Shown here piece by piece: positions 24,312 through 32,077 of a stretch of 64,000 bases of DNA. This DNA comes from RGIG2945 sp045540355 (GTDB lineage: Bacteria > Bacillota > Clostridia > Oscillospirales > Acutalibacteraceae): NCBI GenBank assembly GCA_045540355.1, contig JAZQHB010000057.1:62001-126000 (forward strand). Direction: 5' to 3'. The notes under the pieces are model-generated. The model worked only from the letters and a program-made list of their open reading frames with translations. It ran no database searches and was not told where the DNA came from. The stretch's first letter is position 1. Each line of letters begins with the position of its first letter. A program made the position numbers and the translations under genes.

Positions 24312-25730
24312 ATGAGAAAGACAAAAATTGTATGCACGATAGGTCCTGCTACAGATAACGAAGACATGATGAGAGAACTCATAAAAGGCGGTATGGATGT
24401 TGCTCGTCTTAACTTTTCTCACGGAACACTCGATTATCACAAAAAGAATATAGATACCTTAAAAAAGCTTCGTGATGAAATGGAAAAGTCAGTTGCGATT
24501 ATGCTTGATACCAAGGGTCCCGAAATCAGAGTTAAACAAATAAAAGACGGCAAAGCGGAAATCTTTGACGGTGATGAGTTTGTCCTGACGACCAAAGATA
24601 TTTTAGGTGACAATACAAAAGCGGCGATTACCTACTCGAAGCTGCCGTCACAGGTGTCTGAGGGTACTACGGTTTTAATTGATGACGGAAATATAGAGCT
24701 TGAAGTAATTTCTGCAACCGATGAAGATATAGTTTGCAAAATAATTCATGGCGGAGTTATTGCAAATAATAAGGGAATAAATCTTCCTAAAACACACATT
24801 GATATGCCATATCTCAGCGACCGAGACAAAGCGGATATATTGTTCGGTATAGAAAATGATGTTGACTTTGTAGCCGCATCATTCGTGAGAAGTAAGGAAG
24901 ATGTTATCAATTTAAGAAAATTTATCGACTTCAACGGCGGACATGATATCAATATTATATCAAAAATTGAAAGTACCGAGGGTGTTGAGAATTTTGATGA
25001 GATACTCGAATATTCGGACGGAATAATGGTTGCTCGCGGTGATATGGGTGTTGAAGTTGAATTTGAGTGTCTTCCCGGCTTACAGAAGAAATTTATAAAG
25101 AAATGCTATTGCTCGGGTAAGATGGTAATTACCGCAACACAGATGCTCGAATCAATGATAAATCACGCAAACCCGACCAGAGCGGAGATAACCGATGTGG
25201 CAAATGCGGTCTTTGACGGCACATCGGCGGTTATGCTTTCGGGTGAAACCGCAATGGGCAAATATCCGATTCTCGCAGTTGAGGTAATGTCAAAAATTGT
25301 TACAAGAGCAGAAGAAGATGCTTTCAAAATGAATGCCTACGGCGATGTAAGATATGATACAGATTTTACGGATATCACCAATGCACTTTGTGACGCAGCC
25401 TGCACAACTGCAAAGGATATGAAGGCAAGCGTAATAATATCTGTTTCAAAATACGGACAGACTGCAAGAAGAACATCAAAGTTCAGACCTCAGGTGCCGA
25501 TTGTTGCGGCAACACCGGTTAAGAAAACTTTCCATCAGCTTGCATTATCATGGGGTGTTTATCCCGTACTTGCAAGGTATCAGAAAACATCTGATGATTT
25601 ATTTATTCACGCAATAGATTGTGCAAAGCAGATTGACCTTGTTCAGAAGGGGGACAGAGTGGTAATCGTGGCAGGAATACCTCTTGATACTCCCGGCAAT
25701 ACAAATACTTTAAGGGTGGCGACTGTATAA
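24312..25730 (+). CDS. pyk: Pyruvate kinase
   Basis: A 472-residue glycolytic enzyme converting phosphoenolpyruvate and ADP to pyruvate and ATP. Signatures: MRKTKIVCTIGPAT, 'DVARLNFSHG', 'AIMLDTKGPEIR', the active-site region 'IISKIESTEGVENFDEI', 'VARGDMGVEVE', 'TATQMLESM' and 'GTSAVMLSGETAMGKYP'. The length fits the standard form; the extra C-terminal PEP-utiliser domain found in Bacillus is absent. Its stop overlaps an ATG that begins the PHP frame (TAATG), suggesting coupling. GAAAGGAAAG lies upstream of the ATG. Confidence 0.97.
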   Translation: MRKTKIVCTIGPATDNEDMMRELIKGGMDVARLNFSHGTLDYHKKNIDTLKKLRDEMEKSVAIMLDTKGPEIRVKQIKDGKAEIFDGDEFVLTTKDILGDNTKAAITYSKLPSQVSEGTTVLIDDGNIELEVISATDEDIVCKIIHGGVIANNKGINLPKTHIDMPYLSDRDKADILFGIENDVDFVAASFVRSKEDVINLRKFIDFNGGHDINIISKIESTEGVENFDEILEYSDGIMVARGDMGVEVEFECLPGLQKKFIKKCYCSGKMVITATQMLESMINHANPTRAEITDVANAVFDGTSAVMLSGETAMGKYPILAVEVMSKIVTRAEEDAFKMNAYGDVRYDTDFTDITNALCDAACTTAKDMKASVIISVSKYGQTARRTSKFRPQVPIVAATPVKKTFHQLALSWGVYPVLARYQKTSDDLFIHAIDCAKQIDLVQKGDRVVIVAGIPLDTPGNTNTLRVATV

Positions 25731-25768
25731 TGTTTATAAGAGAAAAGTGTTATGATATAGAGGAAATT

Positions 25769-26500
25769 ATGAGGGATAATCTGCATATTCATCCGAATAT
25801 GCTTTCATTCTGCTCAAAGGACGAAATGAGATTAAAAAGCATAATTCCTCTGGCAGATGAATTGGGACTTAAAAGGATTGCTTTCACAGAGCACTATTAC
25901 GGCACGGATAACAGTTGTCCTTTAAAAGAAAGTATTGCAATCCAGAAATGGATTGTTGACGGCTATTTTCCGACAAAGCATAAGGTTGATATTCTCTACG
26001 GAGCAGAGCTTATTTGCTACGGAATAGGCAAGTGGGCAGATACTGATGAGTTGAATTCTTCATTGGATTACAGACTTTATGCGGTAAATCACTATTCTCA
26101 ACCTGAATGGGAGCATCCCGAGGATAAAAGTCCGAGAGGTTACGCCGTTCACAATATGGAATGTTTAAAAGCTTTGATGAAGTCGGGCAGAGCAGACTGC
26201 ATCGCACATCCGTTGGTGGGAAAATATATTTTCCGTACATTATCAGAGAAAGAACAGTTAGAGGTAACAGCCTCAATCACCGATAATGAGCTCGGTGACT
26301 TACTTACCCTTGCAAGAGATACGAATACTGCGTGGGAAATAAACAGAGTTGCAGTCAACTCCGATCCCGATTTTGCAAAACGATATTGGAATATAGGTAA
26401 AGAAGTGGGTGTCGTATTCCACTATGGCTCAGATGCACACTTCCTCAACGGACTTTACAAAAGTGAACTTTTAGAATGGTTTAAGAAGCTTTTCAGATAA
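25769..26500 (+). CDS. PHP-domain phosphoesterase
   Basis: A 243-residue protein with PHP metal motifs: NLHIHPNM at the N-terminus, 'AFTEHYYG', 'DCIAHPLVGKY' and 'HYGSDAHFLNG'. Such proteins hydrolyse phosphate esters (histidinol phosphate, nucleotides) with a trinuclear metal site. Start ATG 25769 is chosen because GAGGAAATT precedes it and PHP proteins typically begin with the DLHxH motif; the frame is open from ATG 25730, which overlaps the pyk stop codon and is an alternative. Substrate unassigned. Confidence 0.82.
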   Translation: MRDNLHIHPNMLSFCSKDEMRLKSIIPLADELGLKRIAFTEHYYGTDNSCPLKESIAIQKWIVDGYFPTKHKVDILYGAELICYGIGKWADTDELNSSLDYRLYAVNHYSQPEWEHPEDKSPRGYAVHNMECLKALMKSGRADCIAHPLVGKYIFRTLSEKEQLEVTASITDNELGDLLTLARDTNTAWEINRVAVNSDPDFAKRYWNIGKEVGVVFHYGSDAHFLNGLYKSELLEWFKKLFR

Positions 26501-26505
26501 AAAAT

Positions 26506-26537
26506 AACGGTTGCTCTGCTTTTGCGGAACAACCGTT
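26506..26537. terminator. Bidirectional terminator between the PHP gene and rnhA
   Basis: Stem AACGGTTG / CAACCGTT, continued internally by TCTGC / GCGGA around a TTTT loop, between convergent genes. Confidence 0.8.
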
Positions 26538-26543
26538 CAATTA

Positions 26544-26993
26544 TTATTTGGAGTATTTTTGAGATTGTGCAACGGCAAGCTTGTCGCATCTCTCGTTTTC
26601 AGGGTGACCTGCATGACCTTCAACCCATACAAATTTGTACTCGTGTCGCTCAAGCTCCCTGAGAAGCAAATCCCATAAATCTGAGTTAAGTGCGGGCTTT
26701 TTATCCGCCTTTCTCCAACCGTTTTTCTTCCAATTTTGTGCCCAGCCCTTTGTTATACCGTCGCAGACATAACGGGAATCAGTGCAGATTGTTACATTAC
26801 ATTTTTCTTTTAATGCCTGTAACGCCGAAATTACCGCGGTCAACTCCATGCGATTGTTGGTCGTGTTTGCCTCGCCGCCCGATAGTTCCTTTTCGTTTCC
26901 TTTATATCGCAGTACAGCACCCCAACCGCCGGGTCCCGGATTGCCTGAACAAGCACCGTCTGTGAAAATTTCAACATTTTTTAAAGATGACAT
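26544..26993 (-). CDS. rnhA: Ribonuclease HI
   Basis: A 149-residue RNase H type 1 that cleaves RNA in RNA-DNA hybrids. The acidic catalytic residues are visible: Asp in IFTDGACSGNPG, Glu in NNRMELTAVISAL, Asp in ICTDSRYV, and Asp in NERCDKLA. The GGWGAVL segment and the basic 'WAQNWKKNGWRKADKK' handle also fit. Length is typical of the bacterial enzyme. It stands alone, convergent with the PHP gene. Confidence 0.95.
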   Translation of the reverse strand: MSSLKNVEIFTDGACSGNPGPGGWGAVLRYKGNEKELSGGEANTTNNRMELTAVISALQALKEKCNVTICTDSRYVCDGITKGWAQNWKKNGWRKADKKPALNSDLWDLLLRELERHEYKFVWVEGHAGHPENERCDKLAVAQSQKYSK

Positions 26994-27199
26994 AAACTAC
27001 TCCAATCGATTTTGTGAATATATGCTATCACAAATTAAGGATAAAAGCAATAGAGAACTTTCATAGGATGATAAAAATATAAAAATGATAAAAAAATGAA
27101 AAAAATAGTACAAAATACTTGTTTTATGCTGATAATGTGATATAATAGCACATATAATGTGAATTTAATTCACAAATAACGATAAGAGGAACGATAAAA
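26994..27199. promoter_or_regulatory. A/T-rich intergenic region with promoter for the 77-residue ORF
   Basis: It contains TTGTTT (27119-27124), 17-bp spacer, TATAAT (27142-27147) directed to the right. Apart from this, nothing was recognised. Confidence 0.5.
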
Positions 27200-27433
27200 A
27201 TGCTTGCAAATACGATTGATTTTATAAAACCGATTAGATATATGAAAACCTGTTTTGTCGGTACGGCAGTGCTTGAAACAGGCGTTGTAATACACATGAG
27301 AAGTGACGGGTCTGCGTTGGGTGATGACGGAAAAACTTATTATACAGTATCTCGGAATGATGAAAACGGAGAGTGTGAAGTACTGGGGTATAGTAGTGAT
27401 ATTGACGCTCCTGTTGATGATGTGAGGGAATAA
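27200..27433 (+). CDS. Small hypothetical protein
   Basis: A 77-residue protein (MLANTIDFIKPIRYMKTCF...) with no recognised domain. Support for expression: an upstream promoter at 27119-27147, an AAGAGG ribosome-binding site, and a frame that runs to just before the 5S rRNA terminator. The composition is ordinary for a soluble protein: mixed, ending acidic (DIDAPVDDVRE). It is convergent with the 5S gene. It could be a small beta protein; function unknown. Confidence 0.55.
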   Translation: MLANTIDFIKPIRYMKTCFVGTAVLETGVVIHMRSDGSALGDDGKTYYTVSRNDENGECEVLGYSSDIDAPVDDVRE

Positions 27434-27461
27434 AAAAACAGCCACCCTATTGGATGACTGA
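27432..27461 (-). terminator. Terminator of the 5S rRNA gene
   Basis: On the minus strand CAGTCATCC-AATA-GGGTGGCTG with G-U pairs, followed by TTTTTTTA. Confidence 0.88.
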
Positions 27462-27469
27462 ATTTGTGT

Positions 27470-27579
27470 GTCGGCATCGTCCTATCTTCCCAGGAAAACC
27501 AAGTATTTTCGGCACCGATGAGCTTAACTACCGTGTTCGGTAAGGGAACGGGTGGACCCTCATCGTCATTAACACCGAC
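27470..27579 (-). rRNA. rrf: 5S ribosomal RNA, isolated gene
   Basis: The minus strand reads GTCGGTGTTAATGACGATGA ... CCGAACACGG ... TTAAGCTCATCGGTGCCGA ... GGACGATGCCGAC. The 5S hallmarks are present: loop A/helix II region, CCGAACACGG near the middle, 'GTTAAGCTC', and complementary ends (GTCGGTGTT with GATGCCGAC) forming helix I. Ends may be off by a few bases. It has its own promoter and terminator and no 16S or 23S gene on either side, so it is an orphan 5S. Confidence 0.95.
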
Positions 27580-27613
27580 TGATTGAGCACTCGTCGCGTT
27601 CAATGTGTTAGAA

Positions 27614-27642
27614 ATTATAACACCGGATTACAAAAAAATCAA
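27614..27642 (-). promoter_or_regulatory. Promoter of the orphan 5S rRNA
   Basis: Minus strand TTGATT (27637-27642), 17-bp spacer, TATAAT (27614-27619), about 35 bp upstream of the mature 5' end. Confidence 0.75.
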
Positions 27643-27734
27643 GTCTTTTTGTAAAAAATTTTTTAAAATATTCATTTTTTATTAAAATATGTATTTTTGA
27701 GCGATTTTTGACACATTTTTAGTGCAAAATTACC

Positions 27735-27764
27735 TTGACAGATGAGCTTTTTTGAGGTTATACT
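27735..27764 (+). promoter_or_regulatory. Promoter of the zur-znu operon
   Basis: TTGACA at 27735-27740, spacer 17-18, TTATAC/TATACT at 27758-27764. The palindromic operator follows directly. Confidence 0.75.
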
Positions 27765-27767
27765 ATA

Positions 27768-27796
27768 AATATGAAAATGGTTTTCATTTTCATATT
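27768..27796. promoter_or_regulatory. Perfect palindromic Zur/Fur-type operator
   Basis: AATATGAAAATG (27768-27779), 5-bp centre GTTTT, CATTTTCATATT (27785-27796): a perfect 12-bp inverted repeat. It sits over the predicted transcription start and just before GGAGGAAAAAT of the regulator gene. Its position suggests autorepression of the whole zinc-uptake operon. Confidence 0.8.
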
Positions 27797-27808
27797 GGAG
27801 GAAAAATA

Positions 27809-28225
27809 GTGGAAAGTACGAGAGATTACAAAACAAAGCAACGAGAAATTATACTTGAAATACTGAAATCGCAGTCTGACAGACACCTTACTGTTAAGGA
27901 TATAATGGATTATCTTCGAGCACAATCGGTAAATGTCGGACAGACTACGGTTTACCGTTATCTTGACAAGCTCGTTTCCTCCGGGGAGCTTCGTAAGTAT
28001 CAGGCTCACGACGGTTTGTCAACTTGTTACCAATATATGGGCGATGGTGATTGCCATAATCATTACCATTTTATGTGTGTCAACTGCGGCGAGCTGACAC
28101 ATCTTGAATGCAAACACATCGATTCACTTGCAAATCATGTTTTTGATGAGCACGAATTTACTGTTGATTGTTTCAAAACCGTATTTTACGGAGTATGTAA
28201 AAATTGCAACGGAGAAATGAAATGA
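27809..28225 (+). CDS. zur: Fur-family metalloregulator, probably Zur
   Basis: A 138-residue Fur-family repressor. The winged helix covers about residues 10-75 ('VGQTTVYRYLDKLVSSGEL'). Metal sites follow: 'GDCHNHYHFMC', structural zinc Cys90/Cys93 (CVNCGEL) and Cys130/Cys133 (CKNCNGEM), plus 'HEFTVD'. Start at GTG 27809 because GGAGG is correctly placed; longer readings run through the operator. It is the first gene of zur-znuA-znuC-znuB and overlaps znuA by ATGA. The neighbours point to zinc, although manganese importers of the same class look alike. Confidence 0.88.
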   Translation: MESTRDYKTKQREIILEILKSQSDRHLTVKDIMDYLRAQSVNVGQTTVYRYLDKLVSSGELRKYQAHDGLSTCYQYMGDGDCHNHYHFMCVNCGELTHLECKHIDSLANHVFDEHEFTVDCFKTVFYGVCKNCNGEMK

Positions 28226-29139
28226 AAAAATTTATATCAATAACGCTATTCTTACTTTTGCTTGTGTCGTTTTTCGGTTGCACAGGAGAGGTGAAAAACG
28301 AAAATGAAAGGCTTTCAATAATAACAACACTTTTTCCGCAGTATGATTTTTGCCGTGAAATTGCAGGTGATAAGGCTGAGGTGACATTGCTTTTGCCACC
28401 CGGAGTGGAGAGCCATACCTTTGAACCTACACCGGCAGATATAATGAAAATTGAAAAATCAGATGTCTTTATATATACGGGTGACAGCATGGAAGCCTGG
28501 GCAGGAAAGATAATCGGAAGCATAAACAATACTCAATTGAGAGTTGTTGATATTTCCGAAAATATCACGATGAAAGAAACGGAAGGTCACCATACCCATA
28601 ACCACTCGCACGAAAAAGATCCGCATATCTGGACAAGTCCTAAAAATGCAATAATAATCGTGAAGCATATTCTGAACAATCTGATTGAAGTAGACCCCGA
28701 AAATGCAGATTATTATACCTTGAATGCCGAAAATTATATCGGAAGACTCGGCAAGCTTGATTCAGATTTTAAAGAGTTGGTTGCAAAAGGTAATAAGGAT
28801 AAAGTAATCTTTGGCGGCAGATGTGCATTTTTGTATTTACTTGAAGAATACGGACTTGATTATATGAGTGCGTATGCGTCATGTTCAACCGAAAACGAGC
28901 CGTCAGCGGATAATCTTACAGATATAATTGATACAGTAAAGGATGAAAAAATATCGGTAATATATTACGAAGAGTTAACCGACCCGAAAATCGGAAGAAC
29001 ACTTTGTGAAGAAACCGATGCGGATTTGTTACTGTTACATTCCTGCCACAATGTGTCAAAAGAAGATTTTGATAACGGTGCAACATATTTATCACTCATG
29101 TATCAGAATCTCGAAAATCTCAGAAAGGGACTTCAGTAA
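28222..29139 (+). CDS. znuA: Zinc-binding lipoprotein of a ZnuABC-type importer
   Basis: A 305-residue cluster A-I metal-binding lipoprotein. Lipobox FFGC with Cys20. 'TLFPQYDFCREIAGDKAEVTLLLPPGVESHTFEPTPAD' has the first His ligand (near residue 65). A His-rich loop (GHHTHNHSHEKDPH, residues 122-135) lies before 'IWTSPKNA', as is typical of zinc rather than manganese proteins. Further ligand regions are the Cys/Arg-rich 'GGRCAFLYLLEEYGLDY' and the C-terminal Glu/Asp loop. Start ATG 28222 is the ATGA overlap with zur. Exported and anchored to the membrane. Confidence 0.9.
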   Translation: MKKFISITLFLLLLVSFFGCTGEVKNENERLSIITTLFPQYDFCREIAGDKAEVTLLLPPGVESHTFEPTPADIMKIEKSDVFIYTGDSMEAWAGKIIGSINNTQLRVVDISENITMKETEGHHTHNHSHEKDPHIWTSPKNAIIIVKHILNNLIEVDPENADYYTLNAENYIGRLGKLDSDFKELVAKGNKDKVIFGGRCAFLYLLEEYGLDYMSAYASCSTENEPSADNLTDIIDTVKDEKISVIYYEELTDPKIGRTLCEETDADLLLLHSCHNVSKEDFDNGATYLSLMYQNLENLRKGLQ

Positions 29140-29840
29140 TGTCATTGATAAAATGCGAAAATTTACATCTGCATTATGATAAAACACCGGTTGTTCACAA
29201 TGTCAGCTTTGAAGTTGAAGAAGGCGACTGCATAAGTATTGTCGGCGAAAACGGCACAGGCAAATCTACTCTCGTAAAGGGTATTTTAGGGCTCATAAAA
29301 AATGCTGACGGCAAAGTGATTTTTGACGGTATTTCCAAAAACGAAATCGGTTATCTCCCTCAGCAGACGAGTGTTCAACGCGATTTTCCTGCAAGTGTTT
29401 ATGAAGTCGTGATGTCTGCATTTCAGAATAAAAGCTTTCCGTTTTATAAAAAATCACAAAAGCAGATTGCAGAAGAAAACATAAAGCTTTTAGGAATTGA
29501 GAACATACGCAAAAAATCTTATATGGATTTGTCTGGCGGACAACAACAGAGAGTTTTGCTGGCAAGAGCTTTATGTGCAACCCAAAAGTTGCTCATTCTT
29601 GACGAACCCATAACGGGTCTTGACCCGGTTGTTACCGCAGAGTTTTATGACCTGATTTCAAGGCTTCACAAGGAAAAAGGTCTTACGATTTTAATGATAT
29701 CTCATGATGTAAAGCGAGCAGTACAAAGCTCGAACAAGATTCTCCAGATGGATAAAAGGGTGCTGTTTTTCGGAAAAACCGAGGATTATATAAAAACAGA
29801 ATACTTCGAGAAAATGACAGGAGGAAATGAAGATGCTTGA
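29139..29840 (+). CDS. znuC: Zinc ABC transporter ATP-binding protein
   Basis: A 233-residue ATPase: Walker A GENGTGKST, Q-loop YLPQQTS, signature LSGGQQQRVLLARAL, Walker B KLLILDEPITGLDP, switch His in MISHDVKRA. It energises the ZnuB channel. Its start overlaps the last base of znuA's stop codon, and its end overlaps the start of znuB, so all are one coupled unit. Confidence 0.93.
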   Translation: MSLIKCENLHLHYDKTPVVHNVSFEVEEGDCISIVGENGTGKSTLVKGILGLIKNADGKVIFDGISKNEIGYLPQQTSVQRDFPASVYEVVMSAFQNKSFPFYKKSQKQIAEENIKLLGIENIRKKSYMDLSGGQQQRVLLARALCATQKLLILDEPITGLDPVVTAEFYDLISRLHKEKGLTILMISHDVKRAVQSSNKILQMDKRVLFFGKTEDYIKTEYFEKMTGGNEDA

Positions 29841-30648
29841 AACTGTTTCCTCAATGTTTTCCTATGATTTTATGGTGCGAGCCATAGTGGTGGGAGTCCT
29901 CGTGTCACTTTGTGCGGCACTGTTGGGTGTCAGTCTTGTACTTAAAAGGTATTCAATGATTGGCGACGGATTATCTCATGTCGGATTCGGTGCATTGTCA
30001 ATAGCGCTTGCTATGAATGTTACACCCTTGGCGGTGTCAATTCCCGTGGTTGTTATAGCGGCATTTTTACTGCTGAGGATTTCGGAAAACAGTAAAATCA
30101 AGGGTGATGCGGCAATAGCGATAATTTCATCGTCAGCACTTGCAATAGGTATTATAGTCACATCACTCACAACAGGAATGAATCTTGATATCAACAGTTA
30201 TATGTTCGGTTCAATTCTTGCGATAAGTGAAAGCGATGTTGTGCTGAGTGTCATATTGACGGTAATAGTTCTCATACTGTTTATATTGTTCTATAATAAA
30301 ATTTTCGCCGTAACATTTGATGAAAGCTTCGCAAAAGCGGTGGGTACAAAAACAAATGTCTATAATATGCTTATTGCAGTTTTAGCAGCAATAACAATCG
30401 TGGTTGGCATGAGAATGATGGGTGCTTTACTTATCTCGAGTCTGATAATCTTTCCGTCACTGACAAGTATGCGTGTGTTCAAAAGCTTCAGAAGTGTTAT
30501 CGTTTCGTCAGCAATAGTATCGGTGCTTTGCTTTGTGATCGGCATAATGGTTTCGTTTGTTTATCCGATTCCTGCAGGTCCCGCAATAGTAGTAACAAAC
30601 CTCATAATCTTTTTGATTTTTTGGATTGTCGGAAAAATTAAAAGGTAG
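29833..30648 (+). CDS. znuB: Zinc ABC transporter permease
   Basis: A 271-residue membrane protein of the ABC-3 family with about eight transmembrane segments. Motifs: 'SLVLKRYSMIGDGLSHVGFGALSIAL', 'GVKxxxxN'-like 'AKAVGTKTNVYNMLIAVL', 'VVGMRMMGALLISSLIIFP'. Start ATG 29833 has GGAGG about 8 nt upstream; ATG 29827 is too close to it. The operon ends with a hairpin at 30670-30700. Confidence 0.92.
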   Translation: MLETVSSMFSYDFMVRAIVVGVLVSLCAALLGVSLVLKRYSMIGDGLSHVGFGALSIALAMNVTPLAVSIPVVVIAAFLLLRISENSKIKGDAAIAIISSSALAIGIIVTSLTTGMNLDINSYMFGSILAISESDVVLSVILTVIVLILFILFYNKIFAVTFDESFAKAVGTKTNVYNMLIAVLAAITIVVGMRMMGALLISSLIIFPSLTSMRVFKSFRSVIVSSAIVSVLCFVIGIMVSFVYPIPAGPAIVVTNLIIFLIFWIVGKIKR

Positions 30649-30669
30649 AAAAATAAAATATCTGAATAT

Positions 30670-30700
30670 ATCACACATTTTCTTGCTGAAAATGTGTGAT
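30670..30700 (+). terminator. Hairpin after znuB
   Basis: Perfect 13-bp stem ATCACACATTTTC / GAAAATGTGTGAT with loop TTGCT. Only a poor T tract follows, so it may be an RNA-stability element or weak terminator. Confidence 0.6.
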
Positions 30701-30717
30701 TATTGTATAAAAAAGCA

Positions 30718-30746
30718 TTGAAAAATTTTCCGCTATGATGTATAAT
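30718..30746 (+). promoter_or_regulatory. Promoter of the pduL operon
   Basis: TTGAAA at 30718-30723, 17-bp spacer, TATAAT at 30741-30746. Confidence 0.75.
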
Positions 30747-30782
30747 TCTTTTTGTATAGTTTAATTTATTATGGAGGTAGCT

Positions 30783-31355
30783 ATGAAGAAGACTGTTTTA
30801 ATTGAAACATCAGCACGCCACTTGCATGTAAGCCGCGAGCATCTTGACATTCTTTTCGGTGAAGGCTATGAGCTTACGCCTAAAAAAGATTTGTCACAGC
30901 CCGGTCAGTATGCTTGTGAAGAAAGAGTACAGGTTATCGGTGAAAAGGGAAGCTTCCCGGGTGTATCAATTCTCGGACCCGTTCGCCCCGAAACACAGGT
31001 TGAGTTATCAGCAACTGATGCTCGTTCAATCGGAGTTAAGGCTCCTGTTCGTGAATCAGGCGATATCGAAGGAAGCGGCGGATGCAAGCTTGTCGGTCCC
31101 AAGGGTGAAGTTACAATCGACAAGGGTGTAATCGTTGCAAAGCGTCATATACATATGACACCCGAAGATGCTGAAAAGTATTCACTTGAAGACAAGCAGG
31201 TTGTCGAAGTTACATTGAATACTGACGGCAGAACACTCACATTCGGTGATGTTGTTGTAAGAGTCAGCCCCTCTTATGCACTTGCAATGCACATTGATAC
31301 TGACGAAGCAAATGCAGCATTGGCAGTGCCGAACATGTTAGGCGAAATTAAATAA
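30783..31355 (+). CDS. pduL: Phosphate acyltransferase PduL-type (phosphate propanoyl/acetyltransferase)
   Basis: A 190-residue PduL-family enzyme that interconverts acyl-CoA and acyl phosphate. Zinc-binding His motifs are present: 'ETSARHLHVS' near the N-terminus and 'IVAKRHIHMTPEDA' in the C-terminal barrel. 'SILGPVRPETQVELSATDA' is typical. Start ATG 30783 has GGAGGT upstream; ATG 30771 lies before it and contains the site. There are no microcompartment shell genes nearby, so this is likely the housekeeping Pta substitute, used with acetate kinase for acetate formation. It leads an operon with the scaffold/GGGtGRT pair. Confidence 0.92.
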   Translation: MKKTVLIETSARHLHVSREHLDILFGEGYELTPKKDLSQPGQYACEERVQVIGEKGSFPGVSILGPVRPETQVELSATDARSIGVKAPVRESGDIEGSGGCKLVGPKGEVTIDKGVIVAKRHIHMTPEDAEKYSLEDKQVVEVTLNTDGRTLTFGDVVVRVSPSYALAMHIDTDEANAALAVPNMLGEIK

Positions 31356-31372
31356 TTGAAAGGATTTTACTT

Positions 31373-32065
31373 ATGAATTATTCACACGAAGTAGAAAAAA
31401 TGTGTTGCGTAAAAAAAGGTCCGAACCACGGTCCGGCACCCATTCCGGAAGAAGGCAGATGGGTTAAGGCTTATGAAATCAAAGATATTTCAGGTCTTTC
31501 ACACGGTGTTGGCTGCTGCGCACCTCTGCAGGGTACATGTAAGCTTACATTGAACATCAAAGAGGGCATCGTTGAAGAAGCTCTTGTTGAAACAATCGGT
31601 TGTTCAGGTATGACTCACTCTGCAGCTATGGCAGCAGAAATCCTTCCCGGCAAAACATTACTCGAATGTTTGAATACTGACTTGGTTTGTGACGCTATCA
31701 ATGTTGCAATGCGTGAAATCTTCTTGCAGCTTGTATACGGTCGTACACAGTCCGCTTTCTCAGAGGACGGTCTTACAATCGGTGCAGGTCTTGAAGACCT
31801 CGGCAAGGGACTTCGTTCACAGGTTGGTACAATGTACAGCACAAAGGTTAAGGGCGTTCGTTACCTTGAAATGGCTGAAGGCTATGTAACAAGACTTGCT
31901 CTTGACGAAAATGATGAAGTTACAGGTTATGAGTTTATCAGACTCGGCAAAATGCTTGAGGATATCCGTCACGGTGTTCCCGCTGATGAAGCATTGAAGA
32001 AGAATACAGGCAACTACGGTCGTTTCGATGGTGCTGCAAAGTACATTGACCCGCGTGAAGAATAA
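31373..32065 (+). CDS. NifU/IscU-like Fe-S scaffold protein, GGGtGRT partner
   Basis: A 230-residue protein with an IscU-like core: 'HGVGCCAPLQGTCKLTLNIKEG', 'ETIGCSGMTHSAAMAAEILPGKTLLEC'. Cys residues fall in GCC, GTCK, IGCSG and LLECL, though the pattern differs from classical IscU. In clostridia this gene is regularly followed by the GGGtGRT gene, as here (12-bp gap). A cluster-binding or electron-transfer role is plausible; the true function of the pair is not known. GAAAGGA precedes the ATG. Confidence 0.8.
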   Translation: MNYSHEVEKMCCVKKGPNHGPAPIPEEGRWVKAYEIKDISGLSHGVGCCAPLQGTCKLTLNIKEGIVEEALVETIGCSGMTHSAAMAAEILPGKTLLECLNTDLVCDAINVAMREIFLQLVYGRTQSAFSEDGLTIGAGLEDLGKGLRSQVGTMYSTKVKGVRYLEMAEGYVTRLALDENDEVTGYEFIRLGKMLEDIRHGVPADEALKKNTGNYGRFDGAAKYIDPREE

Positions 32066-32077
32066 GGAGAAGATAAT

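Noticed and set aside
30783..31355. Bacterial microcompartment (propanediol) locus suggested by pduL
   Set aside because: No shell or diol-dehydratase genes in the neighbourhood; PduL also serves as the general phosphotransacetylase in many clostridia.
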